A stretch of 64,000 nt of DNA from an uncultured Clostridium sp. (GTDB taxonomy: Bacteria > Bacillota > Clostridia > Lachnospirales > Lachnospiraceae), in NCBI GenBank assembly GCA_934438135.1, contig CAKSBP010000008.1, positions 25,047-89,046 on the forward strand, in the 5' to 3' direction. The notes under the pieces were generated by a model. That model searched no databases. It was given only the letters and a program-made list of their open reading frames with translations, and was not told where the DNA came from. Positions 1 through 8,827 of the stretch are shown in pieces (within the stretch, counting starts at the first letter, position 1; the number at the start of each line of letters is the position of its first letter). Position numbers and translations under genes: made by a program.

Positions 1-431
1 TCTAATTCTTTAAGGTTTGACATAATTTCATCAATCAATATAAGTATAGACTTTCCATCTCCTGCTAAATGATGAGATACAACACGTAATACTGTTGAAT
101 CCTCCAAAAGTTCAATAACAAAACGAATTAATTCACCTTTTTCAAATAGAAACGGTATCTTTTCCTGTTCACAAACAAATTCCTGTTCCTCTTCATGATA
201 ATCACGTACTTGTATACAAGGCAGACAATAGGTATTTTGCGGCATATAGTATGCTTCTCCATTATTATCCTTTACAATTCGACAACGTAAAATTTCAAAA
301 TGATTCACAGCATAATAAATAGCAGTCTTTAAAGTTTCAACTCTAATGTTTTTATCAATTGTTAATGAGAAAATAATATTAACAGATGGATTGTATAAAT
401 ACTCTCTTTCTGTATAAATCTTATTAATCAT
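1..431 (-). CDS. Condensation-domain acyltransferase-like protein, N-terminal part (runs off the window)
   Basis: The frame opens with ATG at 431, preceded by a GAAAGG ribosome binding site, and stays open for 143 codons to the window edge. The N-terminus (MINKIYTEREYLYNPSVN) and the motif HHLAGDG near residue 128 match the HHxxxDG active-site signature of the condensation/acyltransferase superfamily (NRPS condensation domains, alcohol acetyltransferases, PapA-type enzymes). The motif is about 130 residues from the start, the usual spacing for a free-standing condensation fold. The second histidine is the expected catalytic base. The rest, including any carrier or adenylation domain, lies outside the window, so substrate and size are unknown. 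No gene follows upstream for 355 bases, so it is probably the first gene of its transcript. Confidence 0.7.
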   Translation of the reverse strand, partial: MINKIYTEREYLYNPSVNIIFSLTIDKNIRVETLKTAIYYAVNHFEILRCRIVKDNNGEAYYMPQNTYCLPCIQVRDYHEEEQEFVCEQEKIPFLFEKGELIRFVIELLEDSTVLRVVSHHLAGDGKSILILIDEIMSNLKEL

Positions 432-786
432 AATATTCAACCTTTCTATGTATTGGCAAATTTTATCCTTTCTACTAATTAACCTCTATTATAACACCCA
501 TTTTATTAACCATACAATAATTTGTTTTAATTTCAAGATAATTCTTACAATTTTTTATGTTTTTCCTACAGTTTTTATCATTTAAGTCGATATATATATT
601 GGATCTTTAATGTTGTACCTGTCAATATTTTATTAATTTATGCTATTACTAACATTTTTCCAATGTCGTATAATAATGCAAATACCAAAAAATTATTAAA
701 ATAGATGAACTATCTATTTTAATAAAATATTTTTACATATAAGTACATAAAAAGAAGCGGCACCTTTTACAGTTACCGCCATTGTT
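432..786. other. AT-rich intergenic region
   Basis: This 355-base gap separates the condensation-domain gene from the CobW-type operon; both are on the minus strand. I see no coding frame with a ribosome binding site. The right end holds the terminator at 752-781. The rest is very AT-rich, with several short runs such as a TA repeat near 590, and probably carries the promoter of the condensation-domain gene, but I could not pick a convincing -35/-10 pair. Confidence 0.5.
752..781 (-). terminator. Rho-independent terminator of the CobW-type operon
   Basis: Read on the minus strand, GCGGTA pairs with TGCCGC (one G-T pair) around an A-rich loop and is followed by TTCTTTTT. It begins a few bases after the stop of the gene at 787. 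Confidence 0.65.
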
Positions 787-1737
787 TTAAAAGTAAACCA
801 GTTCTTCCTTTGGTTTTTCTGCTCTTTCAATTGATATTGGATATAAAACAGGACCTTTTCTTCGATAGTCCATGCAGAATTCATTTTTCATTTTTACCGT
901 TACGGTTACCCAGTCACGTTCCTTTAAAGAAGAAATCATTGGCTGCAGTTCCTTGGTTCCTTTACATATAAATCCAATAAACTGAATGTCTTCTACACAG
1001 CAGGTCATTGCAAAACGTCCCGGAACGAATACATTTGATGCAAACTTTTTGCCTTTATAGACAAGACCTTTGAATTTAAAGGTTTTACCCTCGTATTGTT
1101 TTGTATTGTCCATGGCATCAATATAGAAAATTCCAAAGTCGTCATCTTCGATTTCTACAATTGGTGCATCTAGATTATATGGAAGTTCTTCTTCTACTTC
1201 TAATGGTTTTCCGCTCTTTGTTTCAAAATAAACAGATGCTCTTCGATTCACTGCCTTTATATTTCTTAAATAAGCAGCTCCTGGTGTATCATCTTCACAA
1301 CGGTTAAAAATAATCATATCCGCATTGGTGAACTGCTCCATAATTAAAGAACGCATATTATTAAAGTAAACATCAAACGTATCTGCATTTACAATATTAA
1401 TAATCTGAACAACTGTCCAATATTTAGGAAGATTCATATTCAAAAAATCCTGAAGCTGCCACATTCCATTATACTCAATTAAAACACGATCCGGATCATG
1501 TTTCTTCGCTAACTCATTTAATTTTTCCAGAGTAAGCTCTTCCTGATCGTTAATAACTGCCAGTGTCGCATGTACTTTATTTAAAAACTCCTCATCGTAC
1601 TCTTCGACACCTTCTTCACAGGTAATTAATAAAGACCTTTCATTGGATGTAAAATCTTCACTATCCAGTGTTTCTTTCAAGAAGCATGTCTTCCCGCTCT
1701 CTAAAAGTCCTGTGGCCAAATATACTGGTATTTCCAT
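787..1737 (-). CDS. CobW-like GTPase fused to a DUF1980/YcgQ-like C-terminal domain
   Basis: The protein has 316 residues. The N-terminal 200 residues resemble the CobW/P47K G3E GTPase fold, with a P-loop (GLLESGKT, about residues 10-17), but the Cys-rich CxCC metal motif of typical CobW proteins is absent. The C-terminal 110 residues carry a CCVEDIQFIGF segment like the DUF1980 (TIGR03943) partner of DUF318 permeases. The gene lies 28 bases after a His-rich CobW gene and ends at a terminator, so the two form an operon. The family is linked to metal, mostly zinc, delivery to client proteins; the exact client here is unknown. ATG at 1737 follows an AGGATAGG site. Confidence 0.75.
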   Translation of the reverse strand: MEIPVYLATGLLESGKTCFLKETLDSEDFTSNERSLLITCEEGVEEYDEEFLNKVHATLAVINDQEELTLEKLNELAKKHDPDRVLIEYNGMWQLQDFLNMNLPKYWTVVQIINIVNADTFDVYFNNMRSLIMEQFTNADMIIFNRCEDDTPGAAYLRNIKAVNRRASVYFETKSGKPLEVEEELPYNLDAPIVEIEDDDFGIFYIDAMDNTKQYEGKTFKFKGLVYKGKKFASNVFVPGRFAMTCCVEDIQFIGFICKGTKELQPMISSLKERDWVTVTVKMKNEFCMDYRRKGPVLYPISIERAEKPKEELVYF

Positions 1738-1765
1738 ATTCCTATCCTTTCATAAATGCATAATA

Positions 1766-2842
1766 CTATGCTAACTGAAATAATTTTTCTAATTTATCGG
1801 CAGCAAGATTTGTACCAATTACACAAAGACGTCCTGTTACTTCCGCTGCACCTTCTCTTAATTCATATTCACCTGGAACCAGGTCAAAGTAAATCCATGT
1901 TCCATCTTCACAAGGAACCATACCTTTGGCACGAAGAATAATACCATACTCCTCTGTTTCAGATAATCTTTTAAGTGCTTCTTCCATGTCAGCCTTATTG
2001 TATTTATGAGGAGTTTCTTTACCCCAGCTTGTAAATACATCATCTGCATGATGATGATCGTGATCATGGTCATGTCCACATCCACATTCATGATCGTGAT
2101 CATGGTCATGCTCATGTCCACATTCATGATCATGGTCGTGTTCATGGTCATGTCCGCATCCACATTCATGGTCGTGTTCATGGTCGTGATGATGGTGATG
2201 TTCTTCTTCTGCTTCTCTCTTTAACAGTTCATCTACAAGAGAGTTTTCTTTCTTCATAGCTGCAACGATCTGTTCACCAGTAATTAAATCCCATGCAGTT
2301 GTAATAATGGTTGCTTCTTTATTAATTTCACGAATCAGTTTTACGACCTGCTCTAATTTTTCCTGATTCATATTCTGTGTTCTGCTTAAAATAATAGTGG
2401 AAGCATGTTCAATTTGGTTATTAAAGAATTCACCAAAGTTTTTCATGTACATTTTGCATTTGCCAGCATCTGCAACCGTAACATAGCTGTCTAATTCTAC
2501 ATTTGCTAAATCCTTCTGAACATCTTTTACTGCTTTAATTACATCAGATAATTTTCCTACTCCAGATGGCTCAATAATAATTCTGTCTGGTTTAAATTTT
2601 TCAAGAACATCTTTTAATGCCTTTCCAAAATCTCCAACTAAGGAACAGCAGATGCATCCGGAATTCATCTCTGTAATCTCAATGCCTGCTTCCTTTAAAA
2701 AACCGCCATCGATACCAATCTCACCAAATTCATTCTCTATTAAAACAACTTTTTGTCCTTTATAAACTTCATTCAGTAACTTTTTGATTAGTGTCGTTTT
2801 ACCTGCTCCAAGGAAACCAGATATAATATTAATTTTTGTCAT
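1766..2842 (-). CDS. CobW/ZNG1-type metal-chaperone GTPase with His-rich segment
   Basis: This 358-residue G3E GTPase has the P-loop GFLGAGKTT (residues 9-17), the metal-binding GCICC motif (near residue 64), and the C-terminal CobW_C domain (about 270-358). Between the two domains, about residues 214-264, is a 51-residue stretch with 24 His and 5 Cys mixed with Asp and Glu. Such segments in YeiR/YjiA/ZNG1-type proteins bind zinc, cobalt or nickel, so a role in storing or passing on metal is likely. The gene is first in a two-gene operon with the GTPase at 787-1737. A hairpin at about 2873-2900 lies in its 5' leader. No Zur-like operator was recognised. Confidence 0.88.
   Translation of the reverse strand: MTKINIISGFLGAGKTTLIKKLLNEVYKGQKVVLIENEFGEIGIDGGFLKEAGIEITEMNSGCICCSLVGDFGKALKDVLEKFKPDRIIIEPSGVGKLSDVIKAVKDVQKDLANVELDSYVTVADAGKCKMYMKNFGEFFNNQIEHASTIILSRTQNMNQEKLEQVVKLIREINKEATIITTAWDLITGEQIVAAMKKENSLVDELLKREAEEEHHHHHDHEHDHECGCGHDHEHDHDHECGHEHDHDHDHECGCGHDHDHDHHHADDVFTSWGKETPHKYNKADMEEALKRLSETEEYGIILRAKGMVPCEDGTWIYFDLVPGEYELREGAAEVTGRLCVIGTNLAADKLEKLFQLA
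2051..2203. repeat. Degenerate in-frame repeat coding the His/Asp/Cys-rich metal-binding tract
   Basis: Imperfect tandem units encode variations of CGCGHDHEHDHDHE inside the CobW-type gene. The repetition of CATGGTCATG- and GATCGTGATC-like words gives long accidental open frames on both strands. Repeat length could vary between strains by slippage. Confidence 0.8.
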
Positions 2843-3001
2843 TTTATTACCTTCTTTCTATTCGCCTGCATTCTTTCCAGTCCAAAGCAGAAAGAATGTC
2901 ATGCTTCACAATTATAAATTCTACCACTTTTGTACAAAACTGCATACCTTTTTTATAATTTTTTAATGAATTTGAGAAATCCACTCACTTAATAATTAGG
3001 T

Positions 3002-4549
3002 CTAATCTTCCTTATACTGAGATACTTTATGGAACTCTTCAATCATCTCATCCGATGGTGCTGGTGTCATCAGACTGACAAGAATAATGAACAGCATACT
3101 GACAATAAAACCTACTAATAAGGAATACATACCCGTATAACTGCCAAGCGTCTGTCCAGACACAAAAGGAATGTAATCCCAGATTAATACAGTCAATCCA
3201 CCAGATACAATACCTGCTACTGCTCCCGGCAGATTCGTTCTCTTCCAGAACAATGCCATAATAACAATCGGTCCAAATGCAGATCCAAGTCCTGCCCATG
3301 CATCTGATACCAATCCCATAATGCTGCTGTTTGGGTTCCACGCAATGATAAATGCCAATAAAGCAACAACAATTACCGTGATACGGCTGACTTTCAGTAC
3401 CTTATCATCCGATGCTTTTGGATTCAGTATATCTTTATAAATATCCTTTGATACAGAAGATGCTGTAACTAGCAGCTGGGAATCTGCTGTTGACATAATG
3501 GCTGCCAGGATTCCACATAAGAAGATTCCTCCAATAAACGGAAGGGAAACGTTCGATGTAAAGATTCTATCAATCATCGTAATAAATACACTTTCTGCGG
3601 ATACGGCTCCTTTTGTTCCAAGAATAGAAGGATACAGATAGGCACGGCCAATCAGACCAATCAGGCATGCTGCTGCTAAAGAAATTGCAACCCATACAAT
3701 CGCAATTATACTGGATTTTTTCAGTTCCCTCTCACTCTTAACTGCCATAAACCGAACCAGGATATGTGGCATACCACAATAGCCTAATCCCCACGCCAGC
3801 TGTGAAAGAATATCAATTGCTTTATAAGGTTTTCCATCATTATAAAATAGGCTTAAATAATGAACAGAACCGCCTGCCACTCCACTTTTATCAATTAATG
3901 CAGTAAAATCACCACTTACAAAGCTATATGCAATGATAGGCACAATCAATAAAGCCACTAACATAAGAGAACCCTGGATAAAGTCTGTGGTGCAGACTGC
4001 AAGAAATCCCCCCATAAATGTATATGCCAGAATAACAATTGCACCAATTGCCAGTGCAATATGATAATCTACGCCAAATACAGTATTAAACAATTTACCG
4101 CCGGATGCTAATGCCGATGCCGTATAAACAAGAAAGAATACAACAATAACGACGGAAGAAATTCCTAGTAGGATTTTCTTATCATCACGAAAACGGTTTT
4201 CAAAAAACTCAGGCAGTGTTAATGAATTATTTGTAATAATTGTATAACGTCTTAGACGTCTGGAAATAAAGATCCAGTTTAATACGGTTCCAGAAAACAA
4301 ACCGATCGCAATCCATGCCTGGCCGGTTCCAAATGCATAAACGGAACCCGGAAGTCCCATTAACAGCCATCCACTCATATCGGAAGCCTGTGCTGACAAC
4401 GCTGCAACCCATCCATTTAATCCACGTCCGCCAAGAAAGTAGTCCTCTGTATTATTGGTTTTTTTCATACAGATAATACCTACAATAATCATAAGCATCA
4501 GGTATGCTGCAAATGCCAGTAATATAATTGTTAAATTTGATGATGACAT
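3002..4549 (-). CDS. putP: Sodium/solute symporter, PutP-like (proline)
   Basis: The 515-residue protein has about 13 hydrophobic segments, the usual number for the SSS family, and ends with a short charged tail. Family signatures include an N-terminal DYFLGGRGL, ALSAQASDMSGWLLMGLPG in the second/third helices (the Na+ and substrate site region of PutP) and FIGGIFLCGILAAIMSTADSQLL near residue 340. These residues are closest to sodium/proline symporters, so proline uptake coupled to Na+ is the best guess. ATG at 4549 follows AAGGAG. It starts just after the serA terminator, so transcription may come from read-through or from a promoter I cannot place with confidence. Confidence 0.88.
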   Translation of the reverse strand: MSSSNLTIILLAFAAYLMLMIIVGIICMKKTNNTEDYFLGGRGLNGWVAALSAQASDMSGWLLMGLPGSVYAFGTGQAWIAIGLFSGTVLNWIFISRRLRRYTIITNNSLTLPEFFENRFRDDKKILLGISSVVIVVFFLVYTASALASGGKLFNTVFGVDYHIALAIGAIVILAYTFMGGFLAVCTTDFIQGSLMLVALLIVPIIAYSFVSGDFTALIDKSGVAGGSVHYLSLFYNDGKPYKAIDILSQLAWGLGYCGMPHILVRFMAVKSERELKKSSIIAIVWVAISLAAACLIGLIGRAYLYPSILGTKGAVSAESVFITMIDRIFTSNVSLPFIGGIFLCGILAAIMSTADSQLLVTASSVSKDIYKDILNPKASDDKVLKVSRITVIVVALLAFIIAWNPNSSIMGLVSDAWAGLGSAFGPIVIMALFWKRTNLPGAVAGIVSGGLTVLIWDYIPFVSGQTLGSYTGMYSLLVGFIVSMLFIILVSLMTPAPSDEMIEEFHKVSQYKED

Positions 4550-4582
4550 TTTTAATCTCCTTTTTCTTTATATATATCAAAT

Positions 4583-4627
4583 AAAAAACACCTGTGGCTT
4601 TGAATCAACAATGACCGCAGGTGTTTC
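4583..4627 (-). terminator. Terminator after serA
   Basis: On the minus strand AAACACCTG pairs with CAGGTGTTT (plus an inner GG/CC) and is followed by TTTTTTATTT. It lies between serA and putP. Confidence 0.8.
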
Positions 4628-4639
4628 CTATCGAAATCC

Positions 4640-5803
4640 TTATTTTACAATTCTAACTTTTAATACACCATCAATAGCATTTAATTTTTCTACTAAATGT
4701 TCACCTGATTTGGAAGCAATATCAAATACGCTGTAAGCATATTCTCCACGGCTCTTATTTACCATGTTTTCGATATTAATGCCTTCCTCACCGAATACTC
4801 CAGTAAACTTAGTCAGCATACTTGGTACATTTTTATGATTAATTGCAATACGTCCTTCGGTTCCGCAGATACCGGCATCACATGCTGGGTAGTTTACAGA
4901 ATTCTCAATATTACCATTGTCAATGTATTCCATGATTTCATTAACAGCCATGCTTGCACAATTATCTTCAGATTCAGCTGTAGAAGCTCCTAAATGCGGT
5001 GTAGCAATGACATTTTTCATGCCGGAAAATACAGTGCTTGGGAAATCACACATATATTTTGCAACTTTTCCGGATTCAACAGCTGCCTTCATATCTTCTT
5101 CATTTACAAGAAGATCTCTTGCATAGTTAAGTACTACAACTCCGTCCTTCATCATAGCAAGTGTATCTTTATTAATCATTTCTTTTGTATCATCTAACAA
5201 TGGTACATGAACAGTAATAAAATCACACTGAGAGAAAATTTCTTCTCTTGTCTTTACTAATGTAATGTCTCTTGACATATTTAATGCATGTTCTACGGAT
5301 AAGAATGGATCGCATCCGTATACATCCATGCCTAAACGGTTTGCTGCATTGGCAACTAATACACCAATTGCTCCTAAACCAATAACTCCAAGTTTTTTAC
5401 CTTTAATTTCTTTTCCAGCAAACTGGGATTTTACTTTTTCCATTGCTTTCTTAACAGTTGGATCACTATCATTTTCCCTTGCCCAGTCAATTCCGCCTGT
5501 AATATCTCTGGAAGCTAATAACATTGCACAGATAACTAATTCTTTTACACCATTTGCATTGGCACCTGGTGTATTGAATACAACAATACCTTTTTCAGCA
5601 CATTTATCTAAAGGAATATTATTAACACCTGCACCAGCACGTGCAATTGCTAATAAATCTTCCGGTAATTCCATATCATGCATTGCTGCACTACGGACAA
5701 GTACAGCCTGCGCTTCTTTCATATCTTCTGTGATTTCATAATTATCCTTTAACAGACCTAATCCTACAGAAGATATTTTATTTAAACAATTTACTTTAAC
5801 CAT
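4640..5803 (-). CDS. serA: D-3-phosphoglycerate dehydrogenase (short form with ACT domain)
   Basis: It catalyses the first step of serine synthesis, oxidising 3-phosphoglycerate to 3-phosphohydroxypyruvate with NAD+. At 387 residues it is the short type with one C-terminal ACT domain (about 318-387, NHKNVPSMLTKFTGVFGEEG) and no intervening ASB domain. The Rossmann motif GLGAIG is near residue 142; the catalytic Arg lies in NYARDLL, and the catalytic His in TPHLGAS. The gene follows serC after a 70-base spacer with a hairpin and has a strong AGGAGGG site before the ATG at 5803. The ACT domain suggests serine feedback control, which is inference. Confidence 0.93.
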   Translation of the reverse strand: MVKVNCLNKISSVGLGLLKDNYEITEDMKEAQAVLVRSAAMHDMELPEDLLAIARAGAGVNNIPLDKCAEKGIVVFNTPGANANGVKELVICAMLLASRDITGGIDWARENDSDPTVKKAMEKVKSQFAGKEIKGKKLGVIGLGAIGVLVANAANRLGMDVYGCDPFLSVEHALNMSRDITLVKTREEIFSQCDFITVHVPLLDDTKEMINKDTLAMMKDGVVVLNYARDLLVNEEDMKAAVESGKVAKYMCDFPSTVFSGMKNVIATPHLGASTAESEDNCASMAVNEIMEYIDNGNIENSVNYPACDAGICGTEGRIAINHKNVPSMLTKFTGVFGEEGINIENMVNKSRGEYAYSVFDIASKSGEHLVEKLNAIDGVLKVRIVK

Positions 5804-5829
5804 GACGCCCTCCTGCTTATGAAAAACCG

Positions 5830-5866
5830 TTAAGGCCAGCTTCCCTGCCAGAACCCGGCCTTATCC
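5830..5866 (-). other. Hairpin between serC and serA
   Basis: The minus-strand sequence can pair TAAGGCC with GGCCTTA around a loop of about 20 bases, then runs AACGGTTTTTC. The T-run is short and displaced, so it could be a weak attenuator or an mRNA-stabilising stem that sets the serC:serA ratio. Confidence 0.4.
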
Positions 5867-5873
5867 AGCTCTA

Positions 5874-6956
5874 TTATTTATTTTCTGCTTCGAATTTCTT
5901 CATAAATGCAACTAATTTTTCAACGCCTTCTTTTGGCATTGCATTGTAAATACTAGCACGCATACCGCCGACACTTCTGTGTCCTTTGATGCTTAAAAGA
6001 CCTTCGTCTGCTGCTTCTTTTACAAATTTAGCATCTAAGTCTTTGTCACCTGTAATAAAAGGCACATTCATTAAAGAACGGTCTTCTTTTCTTGCGGTTG
6101 GTTTAAACAGTTCACTCTGATCTAAGTAATCATAAAGAATTTTGGCTTTCTCTTCATTTTTCTGTTTCATAACAGAAAGACCGCCCATCTTCTTTAACCA
6201 CTTGAATACTTTACCACAGATATAAATACCGTAAGCAGGTGGTGTGTTATACAAAGAATCTGCATCTGCATGTGTCTTATATGTTAACATAGTTGGTGTT
6301 CCTGGATATACTTTATCAGAAATCAAATCCTCACGGATGATTACAATAACAACCCCCGCAGGGCCAATATTTTTCTGAACACCACCATAAATAACGCCGT
6401 ATTTTGATACATCAACTGGTTCAGAAAGAAAACAGGAAGATACATCAGCAACTAAAGTTTTCCCTTTCGTATTAGGAAGTGTTTTATACTTCGTTCCATA
6501 AATTGTTTCGTTCTCGCAAATATATACATAATCAGCATCGTCACTGATTGGTAAATCTGAGCAGTCTGGTATGTAAGAGAATGTTTTATCTTCAGATGAA
6601 GCAATCTTATTTGCTTTTCCATATTTGCATGCTTCCTGCCATGCTTTCTTTGACCAGGAACCAGATACAATGTAATCTGCTGTTCCATTATGCATTAAAT
6701 TCATAGGAATCATAGCAAACTGTTGGGATGCTCCACCCTGTAAAAATAATACTTTGTAATTATCAGGAATATTCATTAAGTCTCTTAAATCCTGCTCTGC
6801 TTCCTTAATGATGTTATCGTAAACTTTGGAACGATGGCTCATTTCCATAACAGACATTCCTGATCCTTTATAATCAAGCATCTCGTCTGCTGCTTCTTTT
6901 AATACTTCTTCCGGTAACATAGCCGGACCTGCTGAAAAGTTAAAAACTCGTGCCAC
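5874..6956 (-). CDS. serC: Phosphoserine aminotransferase
   Basis: This 360-residue class V PLP aminotransferase makes phosphoserine from 3-phosphohydroxypyruvate and glutamate. The N-terminus FNFSAGPAMLPEEVL, the HRSKVY segment, LQGGASQQF, and the PLP lysine in YGGVQKNIGPAG (about residue 196) are all typical SerC features, and the length is normal. The start codon is GTG at 6956, set 8 bases after a strong AAAGGAGGA site; no upstream ATG is better placed. It is the first gene of serC-serA and has its own consensus promoter at 7013-7041. Confidence 0.95.
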   Translation of the reverse strand: MARVFNFSAGPAMLPEEVLKEAADEMLDYKGSGMSVMEMSHRSKVYDNIIKEAEQDLRDLMNIPDNYKVLFLQGGASQQFAMIPMNLMHNGTADYIVSGSWSKKAWQEACKYGKANKIASSEDKTFSYIPDCSDLPISDDADYVYICENETIYGTKYKTLPNTKGKTLVADVSSCFLSEPVDVSKYGVIYGGVQKNIGPAGVVIVIIREDLISDKVYPGTPTMLTYKTHADADSLYNTPPAYGIYICGKVFKWLKKMGGLSVMKQKNEEKAKILYDYLDQSELFKPTARKEDRSLMNVPFITGDKDLDAKFVKEAADEGLLSIKGHRSVGGMRASIYNAMPKEGVEKLVAFMKKFEAENK

Positions 6957-7012
6957 GATACTTATCCTCCTTTAAATTATTTGTTGTGTTTCAATGTACT
7001 AATTATTTCAAT

Positions 7013-7041
7013 ATTATAAATCCTAGTATTTTTTTAGTCAA
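7013..7041 (-). promoter_or_regulatory. Sigma-A promoter of serC
   Basis: Minus-strand TTGACT (7041-7036), 17-base spacer, TATAAT (7018-7013). The predicted start gives a leader of about 50 bases before the serC GTG. Confidence 0.8.
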
Positions 7042-7063
7042 TGCTTTTTGCATTTTTATACAG

Positions 7064-7105
7064 TTTACTGACTAAAATCGAGTTTTTTCGACTTTGGTCA
7101 GTAAA
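7064..7105 (-). other. Inverted repeat between ilvB and serC
   Basis: TTTACTGAC and GTCAGTAAA form 9-bp arms, with an inner TCGA/TCGA pairing around a T-rich (A-rich on the minus strand) loop. It sits 34 bases past the ilvB stop, so it may be the ilvB terminator, but there is no adjacent T-run on the minus strand. It also lies just upstream of the serC -35 box, where it could bind a regulator. Confidence 0.5.
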
Positions 7106-7138
7106 TAATACGTCTTTCCTTACCTTATGCCTTTGTAG

Positions 7139-8806
7139 TTATAAATCTTCTTCACTAAATACTTCGTTAATGGCAGCACCAGGTGCAACCATTGGCCATA
7201 CCTTATCATCAACATCAATAATACAGTCAATGACAACTGGAACTCCGGCACTTACAGCTTCCTTAAGCACAGGTTCTACTTCTTCCTGTTTGGTAATACG
7301 ATAAGCTTTGGCTCCCATAGCCTCAGCCAGTTTTACAAAATCTACTTTATCATTTAAAACAGTCTGAGAATAACGTTTTCCATAAAATAATGTCTGCCAT
7401 TGTCTTACCATTCCTAAAACGCTGTTATTAAATACTACTTCAATGATTGGGATATTATGTCTAACCGCTGTTGCAATTTCATTCATATTCATACGGAAAC
7501 ATCCATCTCCTGCCAGATTAAATACAAGCTTATCTGGATTTGCTGTCTTTGCACCAATGCTGGCACCAAGTCCATATCCCATTGTTCCAAGTCCACCAGA
7601 TGTTAACAAAGTTCTTGGCTTTCTGTATTTAAAATACTGTGCAGCCCACATCTGATGCTGACCAACTTCTGTTGTAATAATAGCATCTCCCTGTGTCAGT
7701 TCATAAATCTTCTCCACAATATAAGGACCTGTCAATCTGCTGTGATCATAAGTTAATGGCAGTTCGCTCTTTCTCTGCAATACATGTTTTACCCATTCCG
7801 TATGTTCCTGTTTCTCTAACTTGCGGTTTAAAATATCAAGAACAAGCTTGATATCACCAATTACACTATGGTCAACAACAACATTTTTATTTACCTCTGC
7901 CGGGTCTACATCAATCTGAAGAATCTGTGCATTTGGAGCAAATTTTGCCGTATTTCCCGTTACACGGTCTGAGAATCTGCTTCCGACTACAATCAGAAGA
8001 TCACATTCCGTAACACTTAAATTTGCTGTCTTTGTTCCATGCATTCCAAGCATTCCGGTATAATAATCCTCTGCTCCGTCAAATGCACCTTTCCCCATTA
8101 AAGTATCGGTTACTGGTGCATCTACTTTTTCCACAAATTCTTTTAATTCCTGTTCTGCATTGGAAATAACAGCTCCGCCTCCGACGAAAATCATCGGTTT
8201 CTTTGCTTTCTGAATCATGTTTACCGCTTTTGCAACTGCATTTTCGGTAATCGTCTCACCAATTCTTGAAATAATGGCTGGTGCCTGCTTCGTATATTCA
8301 GTCTTTGCTGCGGTGACATCCTTTGTAATGTCAATCAGTACAGGACCTGGTCTTCCGGTCTGTGCAATCACAAATGCACGGCGTACCGTATCGGCAAGCT
8401 TTTCAATATCTTTTATTATGTAACTGTGCTTTGTAATCGGCATTGTCACGCCAGCAATATCAACTTCCTGAAAACTGTCTTTTCCAAGCAAAGCATTGGT
8501 TACATTACAGGTAACTGCAACCATTGGTACAGAATCCATATAAGCAGTTGCAATTCCAGTTACTAAGTTGGTTGCTCCTGGTCCACTTGTTGCAAAGCAT
8601 ACACCAACTTTTCCTGTTGATCTCGCATACCCGTCTGCTGCATGAGAAGCTCCCTGCTCATGAGAAGTCAGGACATGTTTAATTTCCGGGTGTCTGTATA
8701 ATTCATCATAAATATTCAAAATGGCTCCGCCTGGATACCCAAAAATGGTATCCACACCTTGCTCTTTTAGACATTCTATTAGTATCTGTGATCCTGTTAA
8801 CTGCAT
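7139..8806 (-). CDS. ilvB: Acetolactate synthase, large (catalytic) subunit
   Basis: This TPP- and FAD-dependent enzyme condenses pyruvate with pyruvate or 2-ketobutyrate, the committed step of valine, leucine and isoleucine synthesis. The 555 residues hold the N-terminal TPP domain with the catalytic Glu in TSHEQGASHAADGYAR (near 50), the central FAD domain (about 190-330) and the TPP-Mg site GDGCFRMNMNEIATA (near 440). It is the last gene of leuB-ilvD-ilvB, 21 bases after ilvD. The regulatory small subunit is not adjacent; it lies at 37527-38030 in another unit. ATG at 8806 follows an AGAGGTG site. Confidence 0.95.
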   Translation of the reverse strand: MQLTGSQILIECLKEQGVDTIFGYPGGAILNIYDELYRHPEIKHVLTSHEQGASHAADGYARSTGKVGVCFATSGPGATNLVTGIATAYMDSVPMVAVTCNVTNALLGKDSFQEVDIAGVTMPITKHSYIIKDIEKLADTVRRAFVIAQTGRPGPVLIDITKDVTAAKTEYTKQAPAIISRIGETITENAVAKAVNMIQKAKKPMIFVGGGAVISNAEQELKEFVEKVDAPVTDTLMGKGAFDGAEDYYTGMLGMHGTKTANLSVTECDLLIVVGSRFSDRVTGNTAKFAPNAQILQIDVDPAEVNKNVVVDHSVIGDIKLVLDILNRKLEKQEHTEWVKHVLQRKSELPLTYDHSRLTGPYIVEKIYELTQGDAIITTEVGQHQMWAAQYFKYRKPRTLLTSGGLGTMGYGLGASIGAKTANPDKLVFNLAGDGCFRMNMNEIATAVRHNIPIIEVVFNNSVLGMVRQWQTLFYGKRYSQTVLNDKVDFVKLAEAMGAKAYRITKQEEVEPVLKEAVSAGVPVVIDCIIDVDDKVWPMVAPGAAINEVFSEEDL

Positions 8807-8827
8807 ATCGCACCTCTCTTACGTATC

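Noticed and set aside
1858..2224. Met/Thr- and Met/Val-rich frames on both strands in the His-rich tract
   Set aside because: They are shifted readings of the His/Asp repeat codons inside the CobW-type gene; composition is purely repeat-driven.
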